Notes: generated from the letters alone by a model not told the origin. A stretch of 37,065 bases of DNA from Prorocentrum cordatum (GCA_963575745.1 CAUYUJ010015497.1:74001-111065), one strand, 5' to 3'. Counted from the stretch's first letter, positions 10,040 to 20,205 are shown. Made by a program: numbers and translations.

Positions 10040-10735
10040 AGGCGGTGTGGTCGTGCTGGGGAGTGGTGCTGGGGGTGTCGTGCTCGTGCTGGGGGGTGGT
10101 CGTGCTGGGGGGTGGTCGTGCTGGGGGGGTGGTCGTGCTGGGGGGTGGTCGTGCTGGGGCGTGGTCGTGCTGGGGCGTGGTCGTGCTGGGGCGTGGTCGT
10201 GCTGGGGTGTGGTCGTGCTGTGGTGAGGTCGTGCTGGGGTGTGGTCGTGCTGGGGTGTGGTCTTGCTGGGGTGGGGTCGTGCTGGGGTGGTCGTGCTGGG
10301 GTGTGGTCGTGCTGGGGTGGGTCGTGCTGGGGTGTGGTCGTGCTGGGGTGTGGTCGTGCTGGGGTGTGGTCGTGCTGGGGTGGGGTCTTGCTGGGTGGGG
10401 TCGTGCTGGGGTGGGGTCGTGCTGGGGTGTGGTCGTGCTGGGGTGTGGTCGTGCTGGGGTGTGGTCGTGCTGGGGCGTGGTCGTGCTGGGGTGGGGTCGT
10501 GCTGGGGTGGGGTCGTGCTGGGGTGTGGTCGTGCTGGGGTGGTCCGCGCCCTGTGATTTATCGATCGGGTCGTGCTGGGGTGTGGTCGTGCTGGTGCTGG
10601 GGTGTGGTCGTGCTGGGGTGTGGTCGTGCTGGGGTGTGGTCGTGCTGGGGTGTGGTCGTGCTGGGGCGTGGTCGTGCTGGGCGTGGTCGTGCTGGGGTGT
10701 GGTCATGCTGGGGGTGTGGTCGTGCTGAGGTGTCC
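10040..10735. repeat. 16-bp minisatellite (GGTCGTGCTGGGGTGT)n in copy A
   Basis: Dozens of 16-bp units, with the variable end of the unit being TGTG, GGGG, CGTG or TGGG. Because 16 is not a multiple of 3, each frame cycles through the same 16-residue peptide. Confidence 0.95.
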
Positions 10736-10926
10736 CGCGCCCTGTGATTTATCGATCGGGATTTCAAAAACAAGCGTTTCGCCTGAGACATGCTCAAATT
10801 TTAATCTGCCGGCCTCCTTCGACCTCGATATTTATCAGGGAAAGAATCCGCCGGCCTCCTTCAAGTTGGGCACCGGGGACATGTTTACATACTAAAAGAG
10901 AACCCTGGGCCTACGCCCTTTCCGGG

Positions 10927-11438
10927 AAAAATCACAACGTAAACGGTCCACGAAATCGCCCAAACACCGTTTAGCTCGAGCCCTGTGACAGGCCATCCCC
11001 TCTGCACCTCCTCTGTGCCCGATCCCATGCCAGCCTCAAGGCCGCCCTGCTTGAAAGCCGCCGAGATGGCGACCATCTTCGGAACCGGCACTCCCCGAAG
11101 TCCAGCCCTCTTGCCCATCGGAGGCAACTGAACGATCGCCTTCGGGGCAACGGCGCCATCCGTCCAACTCCACCAGACGGGACTTCCTCTCCTTATCCAC
11201 CCAATCATCCGCGCACCTTCTTCGTTCAGTTCCGTCATTTGAGAAATTTGTAAATTTCGATTTCGCATCGAATCATCCGCCGGATCATCTCGCAGATGTT
11301 CGTGACGACGTGAATGCGAGAAGCAGAGAGAAAGAGAGAGAGAGAGAGAGAGCGACGAACAAAACAACAAAAAAAACCTTGCGAATAACCCAACCATATG
11401 CAGCTGTGAGTACTGCAATTGTGAATATTTTCTTCGGT
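10927..11438 (-). other. Unassigned DNA with an unrecognised minus-strand frame
   Basis: A minus-strand frame (11748-10885) has a protein-like stretch around 11250-10950 that includes MTELNEEGARMIGWIRRG and GLELNGVWAISWTV. I recognise no family. Its upstream part is low in complexity (a poly-Ser/Leu reading of the GA tract at 11331-11353). It may be a decayed exon or chance. Confidence 0.2.
11331..11353. repeat. (GA)n microsatellite
   Basis: Pure AGAGAG run after AGAAAG. Confidence 0.9.
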
Positions 11439-11480
11439 GGCGCCCCCTATGGGGCCCCGAACCGTATGAAGGGTGCGCTG
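11439..11480. repeat. Isolated relic of the ~90-bp satellite
   Basis: GCCCCCTATGGGGCCCCGAA and CCGTATGAAGGGTG correspond, with a few mismatches, to GCTCCCTATGGGGCCGCGAA and ACGTGTGAGGGGTG of the array at 12894-13990. Only about half a unit is present. Confidence 0.55.
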
Positions 11481-12186
11481 GATTGCGTGGCGGGGTACGA
11501 GAGCCTGAGCGCGGGTGAGTCCGAGCGCGAACGAGTCTGAGTTTGAATGGGTATGCGTGCGCGTGAATATATTTGTAAGCATGGCCACGCCTGGTGTGTA
11601 CACTAATGTGTATATTTGTAAAAACGAATGTGACTGGTTCACGTATGCCTGACCCTGGGCGCTCGTGACAGTGAGCGTGGCCGCCGCGAGAAGCTTCCCC
11701 TGGAACCCCAACAGCAGCGCCCGCACGCCGCGACGCCCATGTCGGCACGCTCCTCGCGAGGATCGCGCCCGCTTCCTTCCCGTTATTTTTCTCCCTCTTT
11801 GCCCGCGCGCGTCCCTCTTCTCCGTTATGTCCAAGGCTGCGGGCGCGGCGCCGCCCGGAGCCCCCGCGACGCGCGTTGGTCGCCCCGGAGGGGTCCCAGC
11901 GACGCGCGCGGGTCGTCCGCTGCGCAGAGCAGAAAGAGCTAGCTAGCTGGCTGGATGATGGCGGGCGAGGCCGTGGCCGCTGGGCAGGGCGACGACGGGG
12001 GCGAGCGAGGCTCTGGGCAGAGCGCAGCGCGGTACTCCCGCAACGCGCGCCAGTCGCCCCGAGAGGGCCCCCTCGACGCGCGCGGGTCGCCCGCGGCGCG
12101 AGGCCAAACAGTCAGACCGTCGAAGGACGGCGAGGCTCGGGCGGGGCGCTTCTCAGGTCAAGCATCGCGGATCAAATCGGCGAAGC
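11481..12186. other. Unassigned G+C-rich DNA
   Basis: Contains CGCGCG-rich stretches and a short repeated GCGACGCGCG(C/T)(G/T)GGTCG-type motif at 11868-11916. Overlapping frames show no domain. The part next to 12190 may include the decayed 3' end of the helicase relic. Confidence 0.35.
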
Positions 12187-12893
12187 TCAGCTCCCGGGCG
12201 AGGGTGGCGCGTAGCGCGCGGGAGCAGCGCGTAGAGCTCCAGCTGCCAATCGTCGCCCTCCGTCTCGCCGTTCCCCACCTCGTGGCGGCCGCTGCCCAGG
12301 ATCACGCCTGGGCGACGTCGGCCGAGGTGGCAGCGCGCCGGACAGCCGACGGCTCAGGGCGAGTCCACGGGACCGAGAGAAGGTCTGGCTGTGAACCGCG
12401 CAGGCCCGGAAGCTTTGACCGTACACTGCCCCGGGGGCGCCGTTCCCTTGCCCCGTCGCCTTCGCGCATGGTGCGCCCCAGGCACGCCGCCGCGGCGATG
12501 ACCTTGCCGTGCGGGAACGGGAAGCCCGTTCGGGTGACCTTGGAGGTGCGGAACGTGAACGGCTCCGACGTGCGAGGCCCGATGAACACCAGCTGGCTTG
12601 AGGTCGTGCACGAAGGGCGCGCTCGCGTACTTCTCCATACGCACCCAAAACCCCAGCGGCAAACTTCAGATTGATCCTCTTCTCCCCGTCTCTCTCGGCT
12701 TTCTCGACGTCGTCCCGATCCCGAGGGCCCACGACGATGTGCACGATCTGCCCCCGGCATCCTTGACGAGGCCGCTCTTGTGGTGCAGCGCATCCAGGAG
12801 CAGGATCCGCATGCCCACGTGCACCTGGCGCAGTCCGTGCATGCCACCGGTGTTCTTCGGGTTGGCACAGTTCATCATCTGGGTGGCGTCATA
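12187..12893 (-). pseudogene. PIF1-like helicase, C-terminal fragment, multiply frameshifted
   Basis: Read on the minus strand from 12893 downwards, successive pieces resemble the C-terminal half of PIF1-like superfamily 1 helicases. They are VGMRILLLDALHHKSGLVK, matching the 'VGxxVMLLxNLDxxxGLxNG' segment; then HIVVGPRDRDDVEKAER; then LGFWVRMEKYASAPF; then FTFRTSKVTRTGFPFPHGKV followed by CLGRTM, where active helicases have a QGxT(L/M) motif; and DDWQLELYALLPRATRHPR, the counterpart of the motif VI region 'LYVxLSRxT'. The pieces lie in different frames, requiring at least four frame changes in about 700 bp. The N-terminal ATPase part with the Walker motifs is absent. These helicases unwind DNA 5'-3', but this copy cannot be functional as it stands. 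The 5' side runs straight into a satellite in the same frame. Confidence 0.65.
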
Positions 12894-13990
12894 TTGGAGC
12901 TCTCTATTGGGGCCACGAAGCGTGTGAAGGGCGTGCCACAATGAAGCGGCGGCGCCATGCGAACTGCGCCACTGGGACCCTAGGTGGAGCCCCCTATTGG
13001 GGCCACGAAACGTGTGAACGGCGTGCCTAAATTGGGCGGCAGCGCCATGCGAACAACGACACTGGGATCTTAGGTGGGGCTCCCTGTGGGGCCACGAAAC
13101 GGTTGAGGGATGTCCCAAAATGGGGCGGCGGCGCCATGCGAACTGCGCCACTGGGACCTTAGGTGGAGTTCCCTGTGGGGTCACGAAATGTGTGAGGGAT
13201 GTGCCAACATGGGGCGGCGGCGCCATGCGAACGGCGCCACTGGGATCTTAGGTGGAACTCCATATGGGGCCACGAAACGTGTGAGGGGTGTGCCAAAATG
13301 GGGCGGCGGCGCCCTGCGAACTGTGCCATTTGGATCTTAGGTGGAGTTCCCGATGGGGCCACGAAACGTGTGAGGGGTGTGCCAAAGTGCGAACTGCGCC
13401 ACTGGGACCTTAGGTGGAGCTCCCTGTGGGGCCACGAAACGTGTGAGGGATGTGCCAACATGGGGCGGCGGCGCCATGCGAACTGCGCCACTGGGACCTT
13501 CGGTGGAGCTCCCTGTGGGGTCACGAAACGTGTGAGGGGTGTGCCAAAATGGGGCGTCGCCCTGCGAACTACGCCACTTGGACCTTAGGTGGAGCTCCTT
13601 ACGGAGGCCACGAAGCGTGTGAGGGGTGTGCCAAAATGGGGCGGCGGCGCCATGCGAACTGCGCCACTGGGTCCTTAGGTGGAGCTCCATATGGGGCCAC
13701 GAAGCGTGAGGGGTGTGCCGAAATGGGGCGGCGGCGCCATGCGAACTGCGCCACTGCGACCTTAGGTGGAGCTCCCTATTGGGGCCACGGAACGTGTGAG
13801 CGGTGTGCCCAAATGGGGCGGCGGCGCCATGCGAACTACGCCATTGGGATCTTACATGGAGCTCTCTATGGGGCCACGAAACGTGTGAAGGGTGTGCCAA
13901 ACTGGGGCGGCGGCGCCATGCGAACTGCGCCACTGGGACCTTAGGTGGGGCTCCCTATGGGGCCGCGAAACGTGTGAGGGGTGTACCGAA
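12894..13990. repeat. ~90-bp satellite, about 13 units
   Basis: The segment GGCCACGAAACGTGTGAGGG recurs, with variation, near 12911, 12998, 13091, 13181, 13270, 13357, 13432, 13523, 13606, 13697, 13786, 13873 and 13963. Units carry GGGGCGGCGGCGCCATGCGA, then ACTGCGCCACTGGGACCTTA and GGTGGAGCTCCCTATGGG. Most spacings are 83-93 bp, with one 75-bp unit. Where spacing is a multiple of 3, frames stay open across several units on both strands (for example GRRRHANCATG on plus, RSQWRSSHGAAAPF on minus). I read these as satellite translations. Confidence 0.95.
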
Positions 13991-14089
13991 GCAGAGCTAT
14001 TATGAAGGCAGGGGCAAGGACTCGGAGAAGGGAGGAGGGAAGGGAGGGAGGAGAAGGAGGAGGCGGGCGGGAGGGACGCGGGGCTCTCT

Positions 14090-14133
14090 CTTCAAAACGA
14101 GAACCCAACACCACAGGATGGTTGGGAAGCAAA
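14090..14133 (+). repeat. Left 44-bp direct repeat flanking copy B
   Basis: Starts CTTCAAAACGAGAACCCAAC and ends GGTTGGGAAGCAAA. It is identical to 15656-15699 and directly abuts the element. Confidence 0.97.
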
Positions 14134-15655
14134 CATGATGGACCCACGAACCCGGAAAGGGATATAGACATGTGGAGCATGGACACGTTTTCACGATACC
14201 CAACTGGGCAACACCTCACGAAACATCCCACGAGACACTTCACGAAACATCCCACGAGACACCTCACGAAACATTCCACGAGACACCTCACGAAACATTC
14301 CACGAGACACCCCGCGAAACATTCCACGAGACACCCCACGAAACATTCCACGACGACAGGCAACCACTCAACCAAGGCGGTGTGGTCGTGCTGGGGAGTG
14401 GTCGTGCTGGGGTGTGGTCGTGCTGGGGGGTGGTCGTGCTGGGGGTGGTCGTGCTGGGGGGGTGGTCGTGCTGGGGGGTGGTCGTGCTGGGGCGTGGTCG
14501 TGCTGGGGCGTGGTCGTGCTGGGGCGTGGTCGTGCTGGGGTGTGGTCGTGCTGTGGTGAGGTCGTGCTGGGGTGTGGTCGTGCTGGGGTGTGGTCTTGCT
14601 GGGGTGTGGTCGTGCTGGGGTGTGGTCGTGCTGGGGTGGATGGTCGTGCTGGGGTTGTGGTCGTGCTGGGGTGTGGTCGTGCTGGGGTGTGGTCGTGCTG
14701 GGGTGGGGTCGTGCTGGGGTGGGGTCCTGCTGGGGTGTGGTCGTGCTGGGGTGTGGTCGTGCTTGGGTGGGGTCGTGCTTGGGGGGGTCGCGCTGGGGTG
14801 TGGTCGTTCTGGGGTGTGGTCGTGCTGGGGTGTGGTCGTGCTACGGTGGGGCGTGCTGGGGTGGGGTCGTGCTGGGGTGGGTCGTGCTGGGGTGGGGTCG
14901 TGCTGGGGTGTGGTCGTGCTGGGGCGTGGTCGTGCTGGGGCGTGGTCGTGCTGGGGTGGGGTCGTGCTGGCGTGTGGTCGTGCTGGGGTGGTCCGCACCA
15001 TGTGATTTATCGATCGGGTTGTGCTGGGGTGTGGTCGTGCTGGTGCTGGGGTGTGGTCGTGCTGGGGTGTGGTCGTGCTGGGGTGTGGTCGTGCTGGGGT
15101 ATGGTCGTGCTAGGGTGGGGTCGTGCTGGGTGGTCGTGCTGGGGGGTGGTCGTGCGTTGGGGTGGTCGTGCTGGGGCGTGGTCGTGCTGGGGCGTGGGTC
15201 GTGCTGGAGGTCGTGGTCGTGCTGGGGCGTGGTCGTGCTGGGGGGTCGTGCTGGGGTCTGGTCGTGCTGGGGTGTGGTCGTGCTGGGGTATGGTCGTGCT
15301 AGGGTGGGGTCGTGCATTTCGCTCGAGACATCCTGCCAAAATTCCAGGAAATCGTACAAAAACAAACGTATTAGTCGAGACATCATCGAAATTCCTTCGC
15401 GCGGGGCGCTTTTCCGCGTCGCGGTCGGCTCTGCAAAACCAGCGTTTCGCTTGAGACATCCTCAGCAAATTCTGAAAACAAGCGTTTCGCTCGAGACATC
15501 CCCAACTCTGCAAAACAAGCGTTTCGCTCGAGACATCCTCAACAAATTCTGAAAAACAAGCGTTTCGCTCGAGACATCCTCAAATTTTAATACGCCGGCC
15601 TCCTTCGACCTCGTTATTTATCAGGGAAAAAATTCGCCGGCCTCCCTCAAGTTGG
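14134..15655 (+). mobile_element. 16-bp-minisatellite element, copy B, 3'-truncated, between 44-bp direct repeats
   Basis: The head, 24-bp block (about 14215-14355) and 16-bp minisatellite (about 14385-15310) are as in copy A. The tail has several GCGTTTCGCTCGAGACATCC motifs (near 15313, 15443, 15481, 15518 and 15556), then the two CGCCGGCCTCC segments. It stops at CAAGTTGG and lacks about the last 70 bp present in copies A and C, including the inverted CCCTTTCCGGG. Position 15656 begins an exact copy of the 44 bp that precede the element. Confidence 0.8.
14385..15310. repeat. 16-bp minisatellite in copy B
   Basis: Mostly regular 16-bp units, with CATGTGATTTATCGATCGGG as an interruption near 14998. 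Irregular units appear after about 15120. Confidence 0.95.
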
Positions 15656-15699
15656 CTTCAAAACGAGAACCCAACACCACAGGATGGTTGGGAAGCAAA
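15656..15699 (+). repeat. Right 44-bp direct repeat flanking copy B
   Basis: Identical to 14090-14133. It continues into AAAGCAACAAC, so the pre-insertion site would have been an A run after GGGAAGC. Confidence 0.97.
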
Positions 15700-15715
15700 A
15701 AAGCAACAACAAGAT

Positions 15716-15800
15716 AGGGATAGAGAGAGAGAGAGAGAAACAAAACAAGAAGCTGAGAGAGAAAGAGAGTGGGGGAAGAGAAAGAGAGAGTGTGTGGATA
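15716..15800. repeat. (GA)n-rich tract
   Basis: Interrupted GAGAGA runs. Confidence 0.85.
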
Positions 15801-17056
15801 AGGCAACATACCGCATGCAGCACACAGTCTTAGCGACATGGTTCTTGCGATGGGCAACGCAGTGTGTTTGGAACATCGGCGTCGGGACAGCACGGACTCA
15901 CTGTGCGCTTGCTGGCATGGCAATCCCACCCTCGGCGCCAGCAAGCAGAAGAGGGCGATGAGAACGGAAGAGGGATGAGGGAAGGGGAGGGGAGCCAGGA
16001 GGGGCTGCCTGGTATGTCGGCGGAGGCTCGTCTGCTTGCGGGACCTGCGCCCGACTGCCACGCCAGCGACCCAATCTTCTTTCCCCCTTGCACCCCTCTG
16101 CCAGGCCAGCCTCTCTGCCCACCCAAACAAACTGCCTGCCTCCGCCTCCGACCCTCCGCCGCGGCTCTCCCTGTAGCTCTGACGCTGCGCCGGTGCGAGC
16201 CTCTGCTAGATGCCCGTCTTCCTCCATTATCCTCCATGGTCCTGCGTTTTGTAGCACGGCGCGCTTCCACGGTATCCACGTTCTGATTGCTCCTCCGCCA
16301 GCGCAGCTGCTCTGCCTGGCCGACGCAAATGTGCGAGTCTCTGATTATGTCCATCTGCTTCTGTGCCACTGCACCTGCCCTGCGCGCGCCTGCGCGCCCG
16401 CGTGCGAGACGGTGTCGACATCTGCGTCTGCCGGGGCGCGGGCTCGTGCACCAGTGCCCGTGCCTGCGCCCGAGCTCCGGCTCCGATCCTGGCCGCTGCC
16501 CTCGCCTGACTGGCCAGAGGGCATCAGCAGCACGTTCAGCGAGGAGGCGCGGTTCACCTCAGCGGCGCCAGCTGCCATCTCGCTTGCACTACAGTGCGCT
16601 TGCGGCCGCTGTCGCCTCAGGCAGAGAAGCTTTCGGCCCGCCCCCGACGAGCTGCGCCAGGGGCCCCGTGCACTAGAGCCCCAGCGTGCTGGCTCGCCGC
16701 CCTCTAGGTGCGTTTTGCCGCGTCTTCGACGAGGCACCTGGCTTCGGGAAGCCCTGCGCTGGACGTCCAGCCAGAGGGCCACGTCTGACAGCCCCCGAAG
16801 AGCCAACCGCGGGCCCAGAGACAGCCGCCCGAGCCGCAGGGTTGCGCACGAACGCTGTCACGCGGATCGGCGCTCGCTCCTCGCCGTGGCACTCGGTCTT
16901 TTTATCTGCTCTGACCGCGTGACCTCGGGAGAGGAGGAGGAGGAGGAGGAGGAGGAGGAGGAGGAGGAGGACGTGGTGCCCCCAAGCCCTGGGTGCAGTC
17001 TCGTCGCGGACCGCCGCGCCCCTGCTTCTGGCTGCTTCGGGCCCGCCTCCCCAGCT
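15801..17056. other. Unassigned G+C-rich DNA with overlapping long frames
   Basis: A plus-strand frame (16088-17119, 343 codons) and minus-strand frames (16369-15830; 16806-16345) overlap heavily. The plus frame includes a poly-Glu run that reads the (GAG)n tract at 16931-16971, and it crosses into the TIR element starting at 17057. I recognise no domain in any of them, so none is called a gene. Confidence 0.3.
16931..16971. repeat. (GAG)n microsatellite
   Basis: Thirteen or so GAG/AGG triplets. Confidence 0.95.
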
Positions 17057-17154
17057 TTACGTCGGGCCTGTCCCTCTACAGGAGGAAGACTCAAATTATC
17101 CCAGTGCGACCCTACCTAGGAGTTGGAGCCCCTAGGAAAGCAGCATTAGTAGTA

Positions 17155-18017
17155 ACAGTAAAGCTAAGCTAAAGCTAAGCTAAAGCTAAGCTAAAGCTAA
17201 GCTAAAGCTAAGCTAAAGCTAAGCTAAAGCTAAGCTAAAGCTAAAGCTAAGGCTAAGCTAAATCTAAGCTGAAGCTAAGCTAAAGCTAAGTTACAGCTAA
17301 GCTACAGCTAAGCTAAAGCTAAGCTAAAGCTAAGCTAAAGCTAAGCTAAATCTAAGGTAAGCTAAGCTAAAGCTAAGCTAAATCAAAGCTATGGTGAAGC
17401 TAAGGTAACGCCAAGGTAAAACTAAGCGAACACTAAGCGAAAGCTAAGCTAAAGCTAAACTGAAGCTAAGCTGAAGCTAAGCTCAAGCTAAGCTAAAACT
17501 AAGCTAAAGCTAAAGCTAAAGCTAAAGCTAAGCTAAAGCTAAGGCTAAAGCTAAGCTAAAGCTAAGCTAAATCAAAGCTAAAGCTAAGCTACATATAAGC
17601 TGAAGCTAAGCTAACTCTAAGCTAAAGCTAAGCTAAGGCTAATCTAACACTAAGCTAAAGCTAAGCTAAAGCTAAGCTGAAGCTAAGCTAACGCTAAGCT
17701 AAAGCTAAGCTAAAGCTAAGCTAAAGCTAATCTAAAGCTAAGCTAAAGCTAAGCTACAGCTAGGCTAACACTAAGCTGAAGCTAAGCTAAAGCTAAGCTA
17801 AAGCCAGCTAAAGCTAAGCTAACACTAAGCTAAACAACGAAAGCTAAGCTAAAGCTAAAGCTACAGCTACGCTCAAGCTAAGGCTAGTAATTCTAACTAA
17901 AGCTAAGCTAAAGCAAAGCGAAGCGAAGCTTGATCACTAAGCTGAAGCTAAGCAATAGCTAAGCTAAAGCTAAGCTAAAGCGAAGCTAACACTAAGCTAA
18001 GCTAAGCGAAAGCGAAC

Positions 18018-18048
<31 letters not shown>

Positions 18049-18075
18049 GAAGCTAAACTAAAGCTAAAGCTAAGC
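17155..18075. repeat. AAGCTAAGCTA minisatellite
   Basis: About 0.9 kb of AAGCTAAGCTA units (11 bp, from AAGCT and AAGCTA halves) with variants such as AACACTAAGCT and ACAGCTAAGCT. The central AGCT makes it locally palindromic. It has frequent stops (TAA, TAG) on the plus strand. Confidence 0.95.
18018..18046 (+). repeat. Poly(A) run inside the AAGCTA array
   Basis: About 29 consecutive A interrupt the array after GCGAAC and before CTGAAGC. It could be slippage or the tail of a small retroposed insertion. No candidate body was found beside it. Confidence 0.9.
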
Positions 18076-18222
18076 AAAGCTAAGCGCTAAAGCTCCCAGG
18101 GACTGGGGAACCGCGGGCGGGACTGGGGGACCGCCCAGGCGGGTAGACCACTGCCCGACCCCTATTTAAGCTTAACAGAGTAAGACCCTTCGAGCAGAGC
18201 CAGTAGGAAAAAGAGTCTAAAA

Positions 18223-19899
18223 CATGATGGACCCACGAACCCGGAAAGGGATATAGACATGTGGAGCATGGACACGTTTTCATGATACCCAACTGGGCAT
18301 CACCTCACGAAACATCCCACGAGACACCTCACGAAACAGCCCACGAGACACCTCACGAAACATTCCACGAGACACCTCACGAAACATTTCACGAGACACC
18401 CCGCGAAACATTCCACGAGACACCCCACGTAACATTCCACGACGACAGGCAACCACTCAACCAAGGCGGTGTGGTCGTGCTGGGGAGTGGTCGTGCTGGG
18501 GTGCGACCTCTTGCATGCCTTATTTGGGGGTGTCCGTGCTTGGGCTGTGTCGTAGCTGGGGTGGTTCCTTGCTGGGGCGCGTGGTCGTGCTGGGTCGTGT
18601 CGGCGGGGGCGTGTCGTGCGGGCTGGTCGCTGGGCGTGGTCGTGCGGGGTGGGTCGTGCTGTGGTAAAGGCGCCTGGTGCGGTCGTCTGGTGGTCGTGCT
18701 GTGGTAAGGTCGTGCTGGGGTGCGGTCGTGCTGGGGTGTGGTCTTGCTGGGGTGTGGTCGTGCTGGGGTGTGGTCGTGCTGGGGTGTGGTCGTGCTGGGG
18801 AGTGGTCGTGCTGGGGTGTGGTCGTGCTGGGGTGTGGTCATGCTGGGGCGTGGTCGTGCTGGGGTGGGGTCGTGCTGGGGTGGGGTCGTGCTGGGGTGGG
18901 TTCGTGCTGGGGTGCTCCGCACCCTGTGATTTATCGATCTGGTCGTGCTGGGGTGTGGTCGTGCTGGGGTGTGGTCGTGCTGGGGTGTGGTCGTGCTGGG
19001 GTGTGGTCGTGCTGGGGAGTGGTCGTGCGGATTCGTCTGTGTGGTCTGCTGGTGTGGGCGTCTGGTGGTCGTGCTGGGGGGGTCGTGCGGGGGGGATGGT
19101 CGTGCTGGGGGGGGTCTGCCTGGGGCGTGTCGTGCGCGGGCGTGATCGGGCTGGTCGTGCTGGGGCGTGGTCGTGCTGGGTGTGTCGTGCTGGTGGGGTA
19201 TGCTTAGCCTCGACAGTGCTGAGATCTGGGGTTGGTCTTGCGGGGGGTAGGTCGTGCTGGGGTCGGTCCGTCTGGGTGTGGGCGGGCTGGGTATGGTCGT
19301 GCTGGGGTGGGGTTCGTGCTGGGGGTGGGGTCCTGCTGGTCTGGGTTCGTGCTGGGGTGTGGTCTGCTGGGGTGTGGTCGTGCTAGGGTGGGGTCGTGCA
19401 TTTCGCTCGAGACATCCTGCCAAAATTCCAGGAAATCGTACAAAAACAAAGGAATTAGTCGAGACATCATCGAAATTCCTTCGCGCGGGGCGCTTTTCCG
19501 CGTCGCGGTCGGCTCTGCAAAACAAGCGTTTCGCTCGAGACATCCTCAGCAAACTCTGCGGAGCAAGCGTTTCGCTCGAGACATCCTAAACACACGAAAA
19601 AGTGGCCCCCCACACCCGGGCCGCACCCCCCCCCCCACCCAAACTTCCCAACCCCCACCCTCACTTCCCCCCCATCTGACACCCACCCCTTGCCACCCCA
19701 AAATGACCGTCCAGCACCTGTGATTTATCGATCGGGGTTCAAAAACAGCGTTTCGCTCAGACATCCTCAAATTTTAATTCGCCGGCCTCCTTCGACCTCG
19801 TTATTTATCAGGGAAAAAATTCGCCGGCCTCCCTCAAGTTGGCACCGGGGGACAGGTTTACCTACTAAAAGAGAACCCTGGGCCCCCGCCCTTTCCGGG
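18223..19899 (+). mobile_element. 16-bp-minisatellite element, copy C
   Basis: Full head, 24-bp block (about 18300-18450), minisatellite (about 18475-19395) and complete tail ending CCCTTTCCGGG. Regular 16-bp units at about 18710-19020 are flanked by stretches with many insertions, deletions and partial units (18495-18700 and 19025-19390). The tail carries CGTTTCGCTCGAGACATCCT repeats and a C-rich insertion at about 19605-19690 that other copies lack. The left flank ends in AAAA and the right flank begins AATAATC. Confidence 0.8.
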
Positions 19900-20028
19900 A
19901 ATAATCTGGGGATGATTTTTGGAATGTTTTTGTCCCCCTCCCCCCGCCATGCTTGAAAATGCTTGATTTTGTTGCTCAAGCCAAAAAATCGTCCAAAATC
20001 CGCCTGCAGGGGGACATGCCCGACCCAA

Positions 20029-20205
20029 CCCTAACTAGAGGAACGGACGACAGCGATGCACAAAACACGATCGGAGCAGCCGCGCGGATCTCTTGGATCG
20101 GCGCTGGACCCATCTGGCGGCGCCTCCAGCGTCACCCCTGGCGCGCTCCGCGCGCCGGTGGAGCCCCGCTCCGATCCCAAAGAGCTCCGCGCGGACCTTC
20201 ACCAT
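20029..20205. other. Unassigned DNA between TIR ends
   Basis: Short stretch with GGATCTCTTGGATCGGCG-type sequence. Nothing recognised. Confidence 0.4.

Larger units (their letters stand above)
9801..10926 (+). mobile_element. 16-bp-minisatellite element, copy A
   Basis: The head starts CATGATGGACCCACGAACC and contains CCCGGAAAGGG, which reappears inverted as CCCTTTCCGGG at the right end. It is followed by 24-bp tandem units (ACACCTCACGAAACATCCCA then CGAG), then about 700 bp of the 16-bp unit GGTCGTGCTGGGGTGT, punctuated twice by CCTGTGATTTATCGATCGGG (wholly or nearly exact). The tail has CGTTTCGC-TGAGACAT, two CCGGCCTCCTTC segments and AGAGAACCCTGGGCC. Unlike copies B-E, this copy has only one tail CGTTTCGC motif. 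No protein domain is visible. All frames are open because neither strand of the 16-bp unit contains a stop. Confidence 0.8.
17057..20028 (-). mobile_element. Composite inverted TIR element holding a satellite and copy C
   Basis: The left end, TTACGTCGGGCCTGTCCCTC followed by TACAGG, is the reverse complement of the family right end. The right end, CAAAATCCGCCTGCAGGGGG followed by ACATGCCCGACCCAA, is the reverse complement of the family left end, so the element lies in minus orientation. Flanking octamers CCCCAGCT (17049-17056) and CCCTAACT (20029-20036) agree at 6 of 8 bases with two transitions. Inside are the AAGCTAAGCTA array, a 29-A run and copy C. The pairing of these two ends over 3 kb is inferred from their orientation and flanks. 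Confidence 0.5.

Noticed and set aside
10045-10747. Long Gly/Val/Trp/Cys-rich frames on plus (GVWSCWGVVVLGCGRA repeats) and His/Pro/Thr-rich frames on minus in copies A-E
   Set aside because: All three frames on plus, and matching frames on minus, are open because the 16-bp unit has no stop. The peptide is the same in each frame and follows only from the repeat.
12894-13990. CRISPR array
   Set aside because: Units of about 90 bp are similar along their whole length, with no short repeats separated by unique spacers, and no cas genes are present. The context is eukaryotic.
16088-17119. 343-codon plus-strand gene
   Set aside because: It overlaps long minus-strand frames, includes a (GAG)n tract, runs into a TIR element and shows no domain.
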